Positions 36,089 to 45,599 are shown, counted from the stretch's first letter. The stretch: 64,000 bases of DNA from Methylotuvimicrobium alcaliphilum 20Z (GCF_000968535.2 NC_016112.1:2294001-2358000), one strand, 5' to 3'. Translations and numbers: made by a program. The notes: a model not told the origin generated them from the letters alone.

Positions 36089-37132
36089 TTATCGGGATAT
36101 TAAATCTAATGCCTTGAGTAGCGTATTTTGATCGGCCCCCTGTTTCGTTCCGTTTTCGCTAATATACCGCCGCCAAGACCTGGCACCAGGAACCCCGTGA
36201 AAAAGCCCAAGCAGGTGCCGTGCTATCGAATACAATCGCACGCCTTGTTTTAATTGCTCGCCCACATAAGTAAGTAAAGCCTCTACTATTTCTTCACGGC
36301 TCTTGATTGCATGAAAGTCCCGGTAAAACAGTTCATCGACACCGGCTAATAAATAAGGATTCTGATAAACCTCTCTTCCGACCATGACGCCATTGACCTC
36401 GTCATTAATGACAAGCGCTTGATCCAATGAACGGACGCCGCCATTCAAAATAATTTCCAATTTTGGAAAATCCCTTTTGATTCGATATACAACATCGTAG
36501 CGTAGCGGCGGAATTTCCCGATTTTCCTTTGGAGACAGTCCGCTCAACCAGGCTTTTCTGGCATGAATGATAAACACCCGGCACCCGGCTTCGGAGACCA
36601 GGGTAATAAAACGATGTAACGCTTCGTAGGAATCTTGGTCATCGATACCGATCCGACATTTGACGGTCACCGGAATCGACACGACCCGATTCATTGCCGA
36701 TAAGCATTCGGCAACTAATTCCGGAGTCGCCATCAAACATGCGCCGAATCGTCCATTTTGGACCCGGTCGCTAGGACAGCCGACATTCAGGTTAACTTCG
36801 TGATAGCCGTAATCTTCAACCATTTTAGCGCATGCCGCTAATTCCAGAGGATGACTACCGCCCAATTGACATGCCAATGGATTTTCGTCGGGATGGTATT
36901 GTAAAAACCGATCCCGGTCGCCATGCAGTAAGGCACCGGTCGTAATCATTTCGGTATATAAGTAAGCATGTTTTGACATCAACCGATAAAAATACCGGCA
37001 ATGCCGGTCCGTCCAATCGAGCATCGGAGCGACGCAAAACTTTCTTGACGCTATGATTTCCGGCAATGCTGAATCGGATTTCGATGTGATGACCGTCTCT
37101 TCATTGCAAGTTTTAAATTCAGATTGATCCAT
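36089..37132 (-). CDS. dusA: tRNA-dihydrouridine(20/20a) synthase
   Basis: A 347-aa flavin enzyme that reduces U20/U20a in tRNA. ATG 37132 (MDQSEFKTCNEETVITSKSD) is preferred over an upstream TTG. Motifs: FCVAPMLDWTDRHCRYFYRL (FMN site), VNLNVGCPSDRVQNGRFGAC with the active cysteine further on, VTVKCRIGIDDQDSYEAL, FIIHARKAWLSGLSPKENRE and ILNGGVRS. HARKAWL-LSPKENR is the DusA-specific signature. It follows the carbonic-anhydrase gene by 8 bases. Confidence 0.94.
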   Translation of the reverse strand: MDQSEFKTCNEETVITSKSDSALPEIIASRKFCVAPMLDWTDRHCRYFYRLMSKHAYLYTEMITTGALLHGDRDRFLQYHPDENPLACQLGGSHPLELAACAKMVEDYGYHEVNLNVGCPSDRVQNGRFGACLMATPELVAECLSAMNRVVSIPVTVKCRIGIDDQDSYEALHRFITLVSEAGCRVFIIHARKAWLSGLSPKENREIPPLRYDVVYRIKRDFPKLEIILNGGVRSLDQALVINDEVNGVMVGREVYQNPYLLAGVDELFYRDFHAIKSREEIVEALLTYVGEQLKQGVRLYSIARHLLGLFHGVPGARSWRRYISENGTKQGADQNTLLKALDLISR

Positions 37133-37140
37133 GATGGTAT

Positions 37141-37701
37141 TCAGCAACTGTGCTGGGCCGGTTGTGCCGTATTTTGTTGCAAATGCTCATTTTTCAACTG
37201 AATGTAATGCTGATAAGAATATTCCAAAAATTCTTTTTCGCGATCCGTCAATGGACGAACCTGCTTGACGGGACTGCCGACATAAAGAAAACCGCTTTCG
37301 AGCTTTTTGCCGGGCGGCACTAACGCACCGGCGCCGAGCATGATGTAATTTTCTAAAACCGCCCCATCCAAAATGATCGCCCCGATGCCGATTAAACAAA
37401 AATCGCCGACGGTACAAGCATGAACCACCGCGTTATGACCTATCGTAACGCCTCTACCAATCGTTAACGGATGGCCTTGAGGCGAAAACGGACCGGCATG
37501 GGAAACATGCAAGACCGAACCGTCTTGTACATTAGTACCATCGCCGATACGTATCGACTCTACATCGCCCCGAATAACGGTCGAAGGCCAAACCGACACG
37601 TCATCGCCCAATACGACGTCGCCAATGACGACAGCGCTTGGGTCAATCAAAACCGAACGCCCTATAACAGGCTGTTTATCTTTAAATTTTCTAATCGACA
37701 C
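37141..37701 (-). CDS. Gamma-class carbonic anhydrase family protein
   Basis: A 186-aa left-handed beta-helix protein of hexapeptide repeats (VVIGDVVLGDDVSVWPSTVI, RIGDGTNVQDGSVLHV). Histidine metal ligands are likely H65, H89 and H94 (GHNAVVHACTV). The YrdA/CaiE-like subgroup; catalytic activity is not assured. The start is GTG 37701 with a GGAGG site four bases upstream, and the C-terminus is Gln/His-rich (NEHLQQNTAQPAQHSC). Probably in one operon with dusA and folE. Confidence 0.9.
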   Translation of the reverse strand: MSIRKFKDKQPVIGRSVLIDPSAVVIGDVVLGDDVSVWPSTVIRGDVESIRIGDGTNVQDGSVLHVSHAGPFSPQGHPLTIGRGVTIGHNAVVHACTVGDFCLIGIGAIILDGAVLENYIMLGAGALVPPGKKLESGFLYVGSPVKQVRPLTDREKEFLEYSYQHYIQLKNEHLQQNTAQPAQHSC

Positions 37702-37768
37702 ATAACCTCCAGGTTATTTACTATAATTTTGCTAAGGATTTGGTCGAAAATAACTTCCCTATTTTAAG

Positions 37769-37876
37769 GAGGGTTCGGTTGCTCGATTGGCAGGTGTCGG
37801 CGGCAGGGAAAGCCGCCGTCAAGAAGCCTACACGAATGTGTTCACGGCGTCCTGTCAAGCGAGTTACCGAACCCTC
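37769..37876. repeat. 108-bp inverted-repeat element with shared core
   Basis: The left end GAGGGTTCGGTTGCTCGATT and, on the other strand, the right end GAGGGTTCGGTAACTCGCTT are inverted repeats. The interior has a hairpin GGCGGCAGGGAAAGCCGCC and, on the minus strand, the core GGACGCCGTGAACAC then TGTAGGCTTC (37825-37854). It occupies the 343-base gap between the divergent carbonic-anhydrase and SPFH genes. No target duplication recognised. Confidence 0.7.
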
Positions 37877-38044
37877 AACAAAGCTCATAGTTCCAGGGGG
37901 TTATTTATCACGAAATCCTAAATTCAAAAACGAAAAACTTTAATGCGATGAACAAAAGTCGTCAACCGACTTAAAATTGAAGCATTATAGCTTTCATACG
38001 AGAATACCAATGCTTAACAAGTTAATAAAACAGAGGTTGCCATT

Positions 38045-39052
38045 GTGATTTTTAACGGTATTAAACGACAGCTTCGTTCGGTCATACAATGGAATAACCC
38101 GCATCCGGAAGCGCTGCTCGAACAATGGACGGACAACGGCGATGAAATCAAAAATGCTTCCAAGTTGATAGTCGGGCCCGGACAAGGCTGCATTTTTGTT
38201 TACGAAGGTAAAGTCAAAGCGGTCATTCAAGAACCTTGCCTAGTCGAACTCAACACCGCGAATATTCCGTTTTGGACGACGATTAAAAAATTCATGCAGT
38301 TTTTTGTCAGCGAACATAAAGTTGCGATCTATTTTTTCAGAAAAACTAAAATTCTCGATCAAAAATGGGGGACCACATCACCCATCAAATATGAGGATCC
38401 GAAGTATCATTTTCCGGTAGGACTAAAAGCCTACGGCAATTTCAGTTATCGAATTTTAGATGCCGAAGATTTTTTCAATAACATCGTCGGCAATCATAAC
38501 AATTTTTATATCAACGAGTTTCGCGAAATCATGGCGGCTCGTATCATGCATCCATTAGCCGATTATCTTGCCGAAAGTCGATTCAGCTATGCCGACATCG
38601 ACGCGAATCGCGAAGAAATCGCACACGGCATGCACATCAAATTATCAACGGCCTTTCAAAAACTCGGTTTTGAAATCACCGATTTTCGCATCGAAGGCAC
38701 CGATTTCGACGAGGATACGCAAACACGCATCAAACGTATTGCCGACTTGACGGCCGAGACACATGCCGCGCAAATCGCAGGTATCGATTATACGCAACTG
38801 CAACAACTAGAGGCGATGCGCGACGCAGCCAGAAATGAAAGCGGTGCGGCAGGACTTGGCATGGCCATGGGTGCGGGCCTCGGTTTCGGGCAATCCATGG
38901 CGCAAACCGCTATACCGGTTCAAACCAGTCAACCGCAAGGTAATTCGGAAGCGGTGCAAAAGTTAGCGCAATTAAAACAGATGCATGATTCCGGCTTGAT
39001 TACCGAGCAAGAATACGCCGATAAAAGAAAAGAAATTCTCGATCGTTTTTAA
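38045..39052 (+). CDS. SPFH/Band-7-like protein with C-terminal SHOCT
   Basis: A 335-aa protein starting at GTG 38045 with AGAGG seven bases upstream. Residues about 35-240 match the 'virion core protein-like' SPFH group (VGPGQGCIFVYEGKVKAVIQ, VAIYFFRKTKILDQKWGTTS). A Gly/Ala-rich linker follows (GLGMAMGAGLGFGQSMAQ). The C-terminus is a SHOCT motif (LAQLKQMHDSGLITEQEYAD). Such proteins usually act with zinc-ribbon partners, and here a zinc-ribbon gene starts 5 bases downstream. There is no obvious membrane helix. Cellular role unknown. Confidence 0.82.
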   Translation: MIFNGIKRQLRSVIQWNNPHPEALLEQWTDNGDEIKNASKLIVGPGQGCIFVYEGKVKAVIQEPCLVELNTANIPFWTTIKKFMQFFVSEHKVAIYFFRKTKILDQKWGTTSPIKYEDPKYHFPVGLKAYGNFSYRILDAEDFFNNIVGNHNNFYINEFREIMAARIMHPLADYLAESRFSYADIDANREEIAHGMHIKLSTAFQKLGFEITDFRIEGTDFDEDTQTRIKRIADLTAETHAAQIAGIDYTQLQQLEAMRDAARNESGAAGLGMAMGAGLGFGQSMAQTAIPVQTSQPQGNSEAVQKLAQLKQMHDSGLITEQEYADKRKEILDRF

Positions 39053-39057
39053 GTCCT

Positions 39058-39720
39058 ATGAAACGTTGTCATAGCTGCTCCGCGCCGCTGCTCGCCAATA
39101 CCAATCTTTGCCGCTATTGCGGTACGCGAAATGACGTCGACTTGCATGGAAAGCATCATTTTGTCACCATCGATCATGAATCGGAACGAAAATGTCCGCA
39201 CTGCGCCGTGTCTTTACATACGATTGGCCTAGACCTCGACGATGGCCTCGGCGAGTTTATGATAGAACGCTGCGAACACTGTTTCGGCTTATTTTTTGAC
39301 CCCGGCGAGATTGAGCGATTGTTAAAAAGCTCGGTTTCGAATGTTTTCAGCATCAATCAACAATTGCTCAATAATATCAGCGCCGAGCGTTATCAAGCAC
39401 ACAGCAAAAAAGTCAAATACATCAGATGCCCGGTATGCGATGCCTTCATGCGACGCACCAACTACGGACACCGGAGCGGCGTCGTCATCGACCGATGTAA
39501 TGCACACGGAATATGGCTCGATAATGGGGAAATTACGCACTTGATGGAATGGAAAAAAGCAGGCGGATTACTATTGCATGAGCAAAAGTTTCGCCATAAA
39601 CCCCAAATAAAGCAATATGTTAAATCTCCTACAATACCTAGATATACTTCCGAAAATCCAATGAGCGAACCGGTTTTGCTAGACACGCTATCTTCATTGA
39701 TTGCCAAACTTTTTACTTGA
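39058..39720 (+). CDS. Zinc-ribbon protein (TFIIB-like zinc finger, two modules)
   Basis: A 220-aa protein with an N-terminal zinc ribbon (CHSCSAPLLANTNLCRYCG) and two further zf-TFIIB-type modules: CPHCAVSLHTIGL...IERCEHCFGLFFDPGEIERL and IRCPVCDAFMRRTNYGHRSG...IDRCNAHGIWLDNGEITHL. This C-x2-C...D-x-C-x2-H/C-G-x-W/F-x-D-x-G-E pattern is typical of the family. It is translationally linked to the SPFH/SHOCT gene upstream and probably forms a complex with it. No enzymatic motif is seen. Confidence 0.85.
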   Translation: MKRCHSCSAPLLANTNLCRYCGTRNDVDLHGKHHFVTIDHESERKCPHCAVSLHTIGLDLDDGLGEFMIERCEHCFGLFFDPGEIERLLKSSVSNVFSINQQLLNNISAERYQAHSKKVKYIRCPVCDAFMRRTNYGHRSGVVIDRCNAHGIWLDNGEITHLMEWKKAGGLLLHEQKFRHKPQIKQYVKSPTIPRYTSENPMSEPVLLDTLSSLIAKLFT

Positions 39721-40156
39721 TTGGGATTAGCAGCTCCTAGATTTGATTGAAAAACCGTCTGATAATCTGAAAGCTGCGGGGTTCACTGCAGCCCTCGACA
39801 GACACATCCTCTACCTTCAACGAGGTCGAACGGCTTTTCAGTATGAAAGGGGTAGATATCAGCAATTCCTCTGCTAATATGAAGGCTCGGCCAACCCGCA
39901 CAACTTTATCGAAACTACTTCGGATGCTTAATTCAGTTATAATGGCCAGCTTAATTGTTAACCCTATTTTCAAAGATCTTTGAATGACAAAAAATTTCTT
40001 ATCCATTAAATGACGCCAAGTACATGACGACACTCATACTTTGACGGGAAACCAGCAAAATACAACCGCTATTGAAATATTCTATATTTTTTAACGGTTA
40101 CTTAAGCTTTGCTGAATCTAATACCGCAATCAATTTAGCTTGAATGAGAAATCTAC
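39721..40156. other. Intergenic region with no recognised content
   Basis: A gap of 436 bases. I find no convincing gene, no shared core motif and no terminal inverted repeats. A 98-codon minus-strand frame (39737-40033) lacks a ribosome-binding site and any family resemblance, so I treat it as chance. The AT-rich part near 40070-40140 probably carries the promoter of the next gene. Confidence 0.5.
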
Positions 40157-41083
40157 ATGTACACAAAATTCTTCGGCCTTAAAAAAAAGCCATTCTCATT
40201 GATTCCAGACCCGGAATTCTTATACCTGAGCTCGAAGCATCGAAAAGCTTTAAGCACCTTGCAGTACGGCTTGATGAGTCACGCCGGCTTTACCGTAATA
40301 ACAGGCGAAATCGGCTCAGGTAAAACCACACTGATTCGAAGTATGTTAGATAAAATCAAGGATCAGTGCACCGTCGGCGTTATCACTAATACGCATAGTG
40401 CTTTCGGTGATTTGTTGACCTGGGTACTAGGTGCGTTCGAAATCAATCACGAGACGAAATCCAAGGCAGAGCGCTATCAATTATTCGTCAAGTTCATTAG
40501 CGAACAAGCTCGCAAAAGGCGGCGCGTAGTACTGATTGTCGACGAAGCTCAGAACATGGAAATTGAAACACTGGAAGAGCTCAGGCTGCTCTCCAACATT
40601 AATGTCCAGCAAGAAATCATGCTCCAGTTGATTTTGATCGGCCAACCTGAGCTCGTGGATAAATTGAACGAACCGCAGTTAATTCAATTCGCTCAGCGTA
40701 TTTCGATCGAATACCATCTTACTCCCCTTAACTTTGAGGAAACCGAACTTTATATCGACCATCGCTTGCAAACCGCCGGCAGCCAAACCAAAATATTCAA
40801 TCAATCGGCTTGCGCGGCCATTTTTTATTACAGTGCCGGCGTTCCACGCCTAATCAACAACATATGCGATTTAGCAATGGTTTTTGCATTTGCCAACGAT
40901 ACCAAGGAGATTGGCTGGAAAACGATTGTCGAGGTAATCAACGAAAGAAAAACGGGCGGAATTAATCGTTTCAGAGGAAAGCATTGCCCGGAACCCGACT
41001 TAATGCAGAAAGTAGCGGAAGCGGAAAAATTACGCCGGGCAATCCTCGAAAAAACTGGAGTCGATATTTCAAAGTGTCATTAA
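40157..41083 (+). CDS. ExeA/GspA-like AAA ATPase
   Basis: A 308-aa ATPase. The N-terminus MYTKFFGLKKKPFSLIPDPE FLYLS is the hallmark of the ExeA/XrtA-associated ATPase family. P-loop GEIGSGKTT (50-58), Walker B VVLIVDEAQ (124-132), sensor LILIGQPEL and the arginine region FAQRISIEYHLTPL follow. The family includes secretion ATPase GspA/ExeA and the ATPase of exosortase/PEP-CTERM exopolysaccharide loci. The ExeA-type peptidoglycan-binding C-terminus is absent. With the exosortase-type acyltransferase at 18 kb this favours an envelope or exopolysaccharide role, but the gene stands alone. Confidence 0.85.
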   Translation: MYTKFFGLKKKPFSLIPDPEFLYLSSKHRKALSTLQYGLMSHAGFTVITGEIGSGKTTLIRSMLDKIKDQCTVGVITNTHSAFGDLLTWVLGAFEINHETKSKAERYQLFVKFISEQARKRRRVVLIVDEAQNMEIETLEELRLLSNINVQQEIMLQLILIGQPELVDKLNEPQLIQFAQRISIEYHLTPLNFEETELYIDHRLQTAGSQTKIFNQSACAAIFYYSAGVPRLINNICDLAMVFAFANDTKEIGWKTIVEVINERKTGGINRFRGKHCPEPDLMQKVAEAEKLRRAILEKTGVDISKCH

Positions 41084-41100
41084 GCGACCGGTAGCTCTAT

Positions 41101-42849
41101 TTAAGAAGAGCCTTCATTAATAGCCACTAATTCAACATGCTGTAGCGCGGCTGTGACATGCAAAAGCTTTCCGATACGATACAGCACTCTTTGATCCCTG
41201 CGATGAACCTCAATCGTCTGCTCCGGTTTCAAGTAATGCGCACCTAAAATAATACTCTCCGGCTGATGTAAAATCGAATCGGCAGGAACGTAAATCGCCA
41301 CTTGACCTTGCTGCTTATTAATGCCAAGCAAAATGATCCAAACTAATTCGGAACGCATTCCCATCAGCTCAATACCCAGAATCAACCCCTCGTCTTCAAG
41401 TCGACTGATTCTTCGGATCTGACCGATTTCCAATTCTTTAAACCCTTGTTGTTGAACCGCAAACAACTCGCCAACTTTGATTCTTTGGTCTTCCGAATTC
41501 CAAATCAAGGCATAGCCTTTAATGCTGTTATTCAAGATCACAAAATCGCCGAATGGAATTTTATTGAGCAACTCAATCGGTTCAGGTTGTGACCAGATTT
41601 TATTACCGCTTGAAGCCAGTGCGCCGAGTTTATGGATTTTGGCTGCTTTCGGATCGATAGCCAAATGCCCGTTTTTTTTCTGGTTTAGGTTATAAGCAAT
41701 TTCATCGCCTTCCGGAACCAAGTCTAAATCCGGTGCTTGCCATCTGCCGGCAATTCTTGGATCATGCGCAGACTTCACTTTAATCGTTTCATTGTCGACA
41801 CCCTGTATTTTTGCGAGCATACTGACGATTGGCTTAAAGCCGATATAGCCCCTAGCATTATCTGTCGATACAATACGAGTGTATTTTCTGATACGCTTTT
41901 TGGTCAATACTTCCGCCACTCTGAAAAGCAAATCCTTATCGATAAAGCGATAATCCGATTTTTGATCCTTTCTTCTTTTTTGAGCGGCGGTAATGAGAAA
42001 ATTAACGACCGGCAGTGTAGCTATATAACGAGTATTGTTTTGTGGTTCGGTTAGGGGAGGCATGCATTTGGTCGGCGCTTCATCAATATCCAAATTAAAC
42101 TGAAAAACACCCTGTATCGCCCCAGGCGCAACAGCGTTAGTTAATCTGATAGTCTCAACACACTCTTCTAACAGATTGAAAAGCGTATTCATTTCACGAA
42201 CTCTAAAACAATCGGTATCACAGCATGAAAAAACCAGCATTTGCTTGAAGATGCTAGCAATTGTTTTATGCTTAACATGATTCATATTCACTGGAATATT
42301 TAAAAGCTCAAGGGTTTCCGCTCTCATGTAATTACGGTAACAATTTAACCAAAAGCCTTTCTGAACGCTAGCATAGACTTGGCTTATATGCAGTAAAACT
42401 TGACTCGCGGCATACATTGCCGAAAATAATATTTGTGCTTGTTCCTGCTTGCTCCAACTGGAATCTATCGACTCGAGCTGATGACTCAAATCCGAAAAAC
42501 TCATCGTCAATTGCGTGTAAATCCATACTAAAATTTCAACATTCGAATCTTCTTCTTCAGATAAGGGAAAGCCGCTATCTAAATACACGCTTTCAAGCCT
42601 CTCGGCAACTTCATTAACCAGCGGAATTGCTTGATACAGACATGTAAAGCGAAATCGAGGACTGACATCCATGCTATTCATAACATGAAAAGCCGAAGCC
42701 AGTTCACGACAAATCTCGTAACCATTTTTAGAAGATAATAAATCCAGCCATTGCGCAAAAGATTGTTCATCAGGAGCAAATGGCATTGCTTCGTTTGTTA
42801 AGTTGGGTTGCAATCTGAATTTAAGTTTATTCATTTTGTCCTTAATCAT
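41101..42849 (-). CDS. Conserved hypothetical, possible PilZ-like C-terminus
   Basis: A 582-aa soluble protein that I do not recognise. The first about 280 residues are helix-rich (FAQWLDLLSSKNGYEICREL and following). The rest looks beta-rich, and the stretch FVILNNSIKGYALIWNSEDQ RIKVGELFAVQ...IGQIRRISRLEDEG LILGIELMG resembles the beta-barrel pattern of PilZ-type proteins. A canonical RxxxR...D/NxSxxG motif is only hinted at by NNSIKG. It is divergent from three CNB-HDOD genes, starting 114 bases away, and may belong to the same signalling unit. Function unknown. Confidence 0.75.
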   Translation of the reverse strand: MIKDKMNKLKFRLQPNLTNEAMPFAPDEQSFAQWLDLLSSKNGYEICRELASAFHVMNSMDVSPRFRFTCLYQAIPLVNEVAERLESVYLDSGFPLSEEEDSNVEILVWIYTQLTMSFSDLSHQLESIDSSWSKQEQAQILFSAMYAASQVLLHISQVYASVQKGFWLNCYRNYMRAETLELLNIPVNMNHVKHKTIASIFKQMLVFSCCDTDCFRVREMNTLFNLLEECVETIRLTNAVAPGAIQGVFQFNLDIDEAPTKCMPPLTEPQNNTRYIATLPVVNFLITAAQKRRKDQKSDYRFIDKDLLFRVAEVLTKKRIRKYTRIVSTDNARGYIGFKPIVSMLAKIQGVDNETIKVKSAHDPRIAGRWQAPDLDLVPEGDEIAYNLNQKKNGHLAIDPKAAKIHKLGALASSGNKIWSQPEPIELLNKIPFGDFVILNNSIKGYALIWNSEDQRIKVGELFAVQQQGFKELEIGQIRRISRLEDEGLILGIELMGMRSELVWIILLGINKQQGQVAIYVPADSILHQPESIILGAHYLKPEQTIEVHRRDQRVLYRIGKLLHVTAALQHVELVAINEGSS

Positions 42850-42963
42850 CAGTAAGTGTCATTAAGCGAACGCAGTTTCTGCTATACTCGATTGCAGTTT
42901 AGACTATCAGTCGAATCGGTATTCCAATTTTTACTTTTGGCGAATGTTTTTTACGGAATCAGC

Positions 42964-44244
42964 ATGTCTTTATTGAATTTTTTTTTCAAGGATAACAAAC
43001 AAGGTTCCGCCTGCAGCATTAACCCTGATTCGATAACGGTTGAAACGCTGAAAACGTTGATTCCCATTCGGAGTTTAAATGAAGAAATGCTGGAGTCTTT
43101 CGCAACCGACCGGTACTCTGAGGTTTTTCCCGCCAACACTATTTTGTTCAATCAGGGCGAACAAAACGACTCCGCTTATTTTTTATTGAAGGGAACGGTC
43201 ATTATTTCCGACAGTGCCGGAAAAAATTATGAAGTCGAAGCTAATACCGCACGCGCTAAATTTCCCCTCTGTAGCGGTATCAAACACGCCTTGAACGTTA
43301 TCGCAAAAACCGACGTAAGTCTATTGAGGGTTTCGCATAAAATCATGTGCGCGCTGCCGCCCTCTTCTCATCATCCCGCTCCGCTTAACATACCGAAAGA
43401 ATTAACCGATAACCGTTTATTGCAAGCTTTTTCACAGTATTACCTAGAAGAAAAAATGGACGTGCCGTCGCTGCCGGAGATTGCTTTTAAACTGCGCAAA
43501 GCAATTCAAGCCGACATTGGCGTGGCCGAAGCCGTTAGAATAATTCAGCTGGATCCGGTTATTGCGGCAAAATTGATTCAAGTTGCAAACTGCCCGTTAT
43601 ATTTAACCGCCATTCCGGCTAAAACATGCTTCGAAGCAGTCAATAGAATCGGTTTAAAGGCAACCCAAAATTTAGTGATTTCTCTCAGTCTTAAACAAAT
43701 ATTTCATTCTCAGAATCCACTGATCAAAAAAATACTGGATAGGGTTTGGAGGCAAAGCATCTACATTTCCTGTATTTGCTACGTCTTAGCTAGCGAAACC
43801 AAAAAAGTCAATCCGGAAGAGGCTTTACTCGGGGGCTTGGTTTGCGATATAGGGATTGTTCCTTTCTTGAATTTTGCCGCTAACCTTCCGGAGGATTACT
43901 ACAAGGAAGAGTCGCTTGAGCGTGTCATTCCCTTTATAAGAGGCCCTGTCAGCGCCTATATCTTGCGAGAATGGAGTTTTCCCGAAGAACTCTACGAAAT
44001 ACCTTTGTATGCCGACGATTGGTACCAACATCGCGGCAATCAGATTTCTCTCATCGATATCGTCGTATTATCAAGACTGCATAGTAAAATCGGCACACCG
44101 GAGATGGCTAATTTGCCGGAAATAACCTCCATACCGGCAGCAAGCAAACTGGATTTTATCCAACTCTCGCCGGAAAACTCGTTACATATTCTTCATGACG
44201 CGCAAACTAAAATTAACGAAGCCAAGCGAGCTTTTGCAATATAG
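42964..44244 (+). CDS. CNB-like + HDOD signalling protein, paralogue 1
   Basis: A 426-aa protein. ATG 42964 (MSLLNFFFKDNKQGSACSIN) is preferred to an upstream GTG. Residues about 40-140 form a cyclic-nucleotide-binding-type beta-roll (FPANTILFNQGEQNDSAYFL LKGTVII), but the conserved phosphate-cassette Arg region is missing, so cAMP binding is doubtful. Residues about 180-390 are HDOD (LPEIAFKLRKAIQADIGVAE, IQLDPVIAAKLIQVANCPLY, NRIGLKATQNLVISLSLKQI), with the HD pair degenerate (GLVCDIG). It is the first of three tandem paralogues; the next starts 5 bases later. Confidence 0.88.
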   Translation: MSLLNFFFKDNKQGSACSINPDSITVETLKTLIPIRSLNEEMLESFATDRYSEVFPANTILFNQGEQNDSAYFLLKGTVIISDSAGKNYEVEANTARAKFPLCSGIKHALNVIAKTDVSLLRVSHKIMCALPPSSHHPAPLNIPKELTDNRLLQAFSQYYLEEKMDVPSLPEIAFKLRKAIQADIGVAEAVRIIQLDPVIAAKLIQVANCPLYLTAIPAKTCFEAVNRIGLKATQNLVISLSLKQIFHSQNPLIKKILDRVWRQSIYISCICYVLASETKKVNPEEALLGGLVCDIGIVPFLNFAANLPEDYYKEESLERVIPFIRGPVSAYILREWSFPEELYEIPLYADDWYQHRGNQISLIDIVVLSRLHSKIGTPEMANLPEITSIPAASKLDFIQLSPENSLHILHDAQTKINEAKRAFAI

Positions 44245-44249
44245 ATACT

Positions 44250-45596
44250 ATGCTACTGAATCTATTTAAAAAAAGACCTATTCCAAAGCCTAAGCAAGCT
44301 CCCAAAAGGGAACAATCGATAACGGCTGAAATACAGCTTTCAAGAGAAAATCACTCAAGAAACAACATTAAACCGGTTAGAATTCCGGTTAATTTTCTTA
44401 AACGGTTAATGCCTTTAGGGCAACTGTTAACCGAAGAAGAGATACAGGCTTTAAAAATTCGCACCGAAAGTTTCGCCCCGGGGGCTGCCCTTTTCATTCG
44501 CGGTACCGAGGTCGATGCACTCGTTTATCTGTGCAAAGGTATGGTGTATTTAGAAACGGCCAGCGGTATTGGGCAAGAAATTAACGAAGCCACGCTAAAA
44601 GCATTGTTTCCATTATCGAGCGGGGAATTTCACCAGTTTACCGCCATCGCCAAATCGAATGTCACGGTCATCTATATTCCAAAAACCGTATTACTACTTA
44701 ACCGTAACCCGATTAACCCACTAAATAACCCACTACTTGCCTCCGATTCGCTACAAAGCAATCCATTTTTCCTCCGCTTTTACGAGCATTTTCAGCAACA
44801 CGATTTAAAAATTCCCAGCTTTCCCGATGTCGCTTTAAAGCTGAGGCGATCGGCAATGCACGACATCGGCATTGCCGAAGTCGTCAAGATCGTCAACATG
44901 GATCCGGTTATCGCGGCAAAATTAATTCAAATCGTCAATAGTCCGTTATATCGAACACTCAACCCAATTACCAACTGTCATGACGCGGTTAATCGCTTGG
45001 GGCTTAAAAACACCATGAACCTGGTGACAGCGATCAGCATGAAAAGCCTGATAAAGAGCGAAAAACCAACGATCAAGAAGCGTATTCAGGAGAATTGGGC
45101 ACAGAGCATTAAGGTTTCGTGTATTAGCTATACGCTGGCAAACTTGACTCGCCAAGTCAACCCGGAAGAAGCCCTGCTGGCCGGGCTTCTTCATAATATC
45201 GGAAACCTACCCATGTTAATGTTTGCCGACCAATTGCCGGAAAGCGCTTTCACAGTGAGTGATCTTGACCAATGCATCAATTCACTACAAGGTCAAATTG
45301 GCACGATCACCTTGGAAAGATGGGAGTTTCCTGATAATCTCAAAGCAGTTCCGGTAAAAGTAAGCAACTGGTTCGATCACTCCGGCGATACCTTAAATCT
45401 TAGTGATATTGTGTTGCTCGCTAAATTCCATTTCTTATTGACGCCGCATGAAAATAAGGTAGAACTGCCTTTAATCAATACTTTGCCGGCATTTCAAAAG
45501 CTGGATTCTCAATTATTGACTCCGGAACAATCATTGCAAATATTGCAAGATGCCAAACAACAAATTAACGAAACAATGAAATACTTTCTGGCTTGA
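44250..45596 (+). CDS. CNB-like + HDOD signalling protein, paralogue 2
   Basis: A 448-aa paralogue of its neighbours. It has a basic N-terminus (KKRPIPKPKQAPKREQS), a CNB-like roll (FAPGAALFIRGTEVDALVYL), then HDOD (FPDVALKLRRSAMHDIGIAE, NMDPVIAAKLIQIVNSPLYR, NRLGLKNTMNLVTAISMKSL). The site here is GLLHNIG: His is kept and Asp is replaced by Asn. Spacing of 5 and 3 bases to its neighbours shows an operon. Divergence between copies suggests old duplication with specialised inputs. Confidence 0.88.
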   Translation: MLLNLFKKRPIPKPKQAPKREQSITAEIQLSRENHSRNNIKPVRIPVNFLKRLMPLGQLLTEEEIQALKIRTESFAPGAALFIRGTEVDALVYLCKGMVYLETASGIGQEINEATLKALFPLSSGEFHQFTAIAKSNVTVIYIPKTVLLLNRNPINPLNNPLLASDSLQSNPFFLRFYEHFQQHDLKIPSFPDVALKLRRSAMHDIGIAEVVKIVNMDPVIAAKLIQIVNSPLYRTLNPITNCHDAVNRLGLKNTMNLVTAISMKSLIKSEKPTIKKRIQENWAQSIKVSCISYTLANLTRQVNPEEALLAGLLHNIGNLPMLMFADQLPESAFTVSDLDQCINSLQGQIGTITLERWEFPDNLKAVPVKVSNWFDHSGDTLNLSDIVLLAKFHFLLTPHENKVELPLINTLPAFQKLDSQLLTPEQSLQILQDAKQQINETMKYFLA

Positions 45597-45599
45597 CGT

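Noticed and set aside
39737-40033. 98-codon minus-strand frame in the 39.7-40.2 kb gap
   Set aside because: No ribosome-binding site, no recognisable domain, ordinary chance length.
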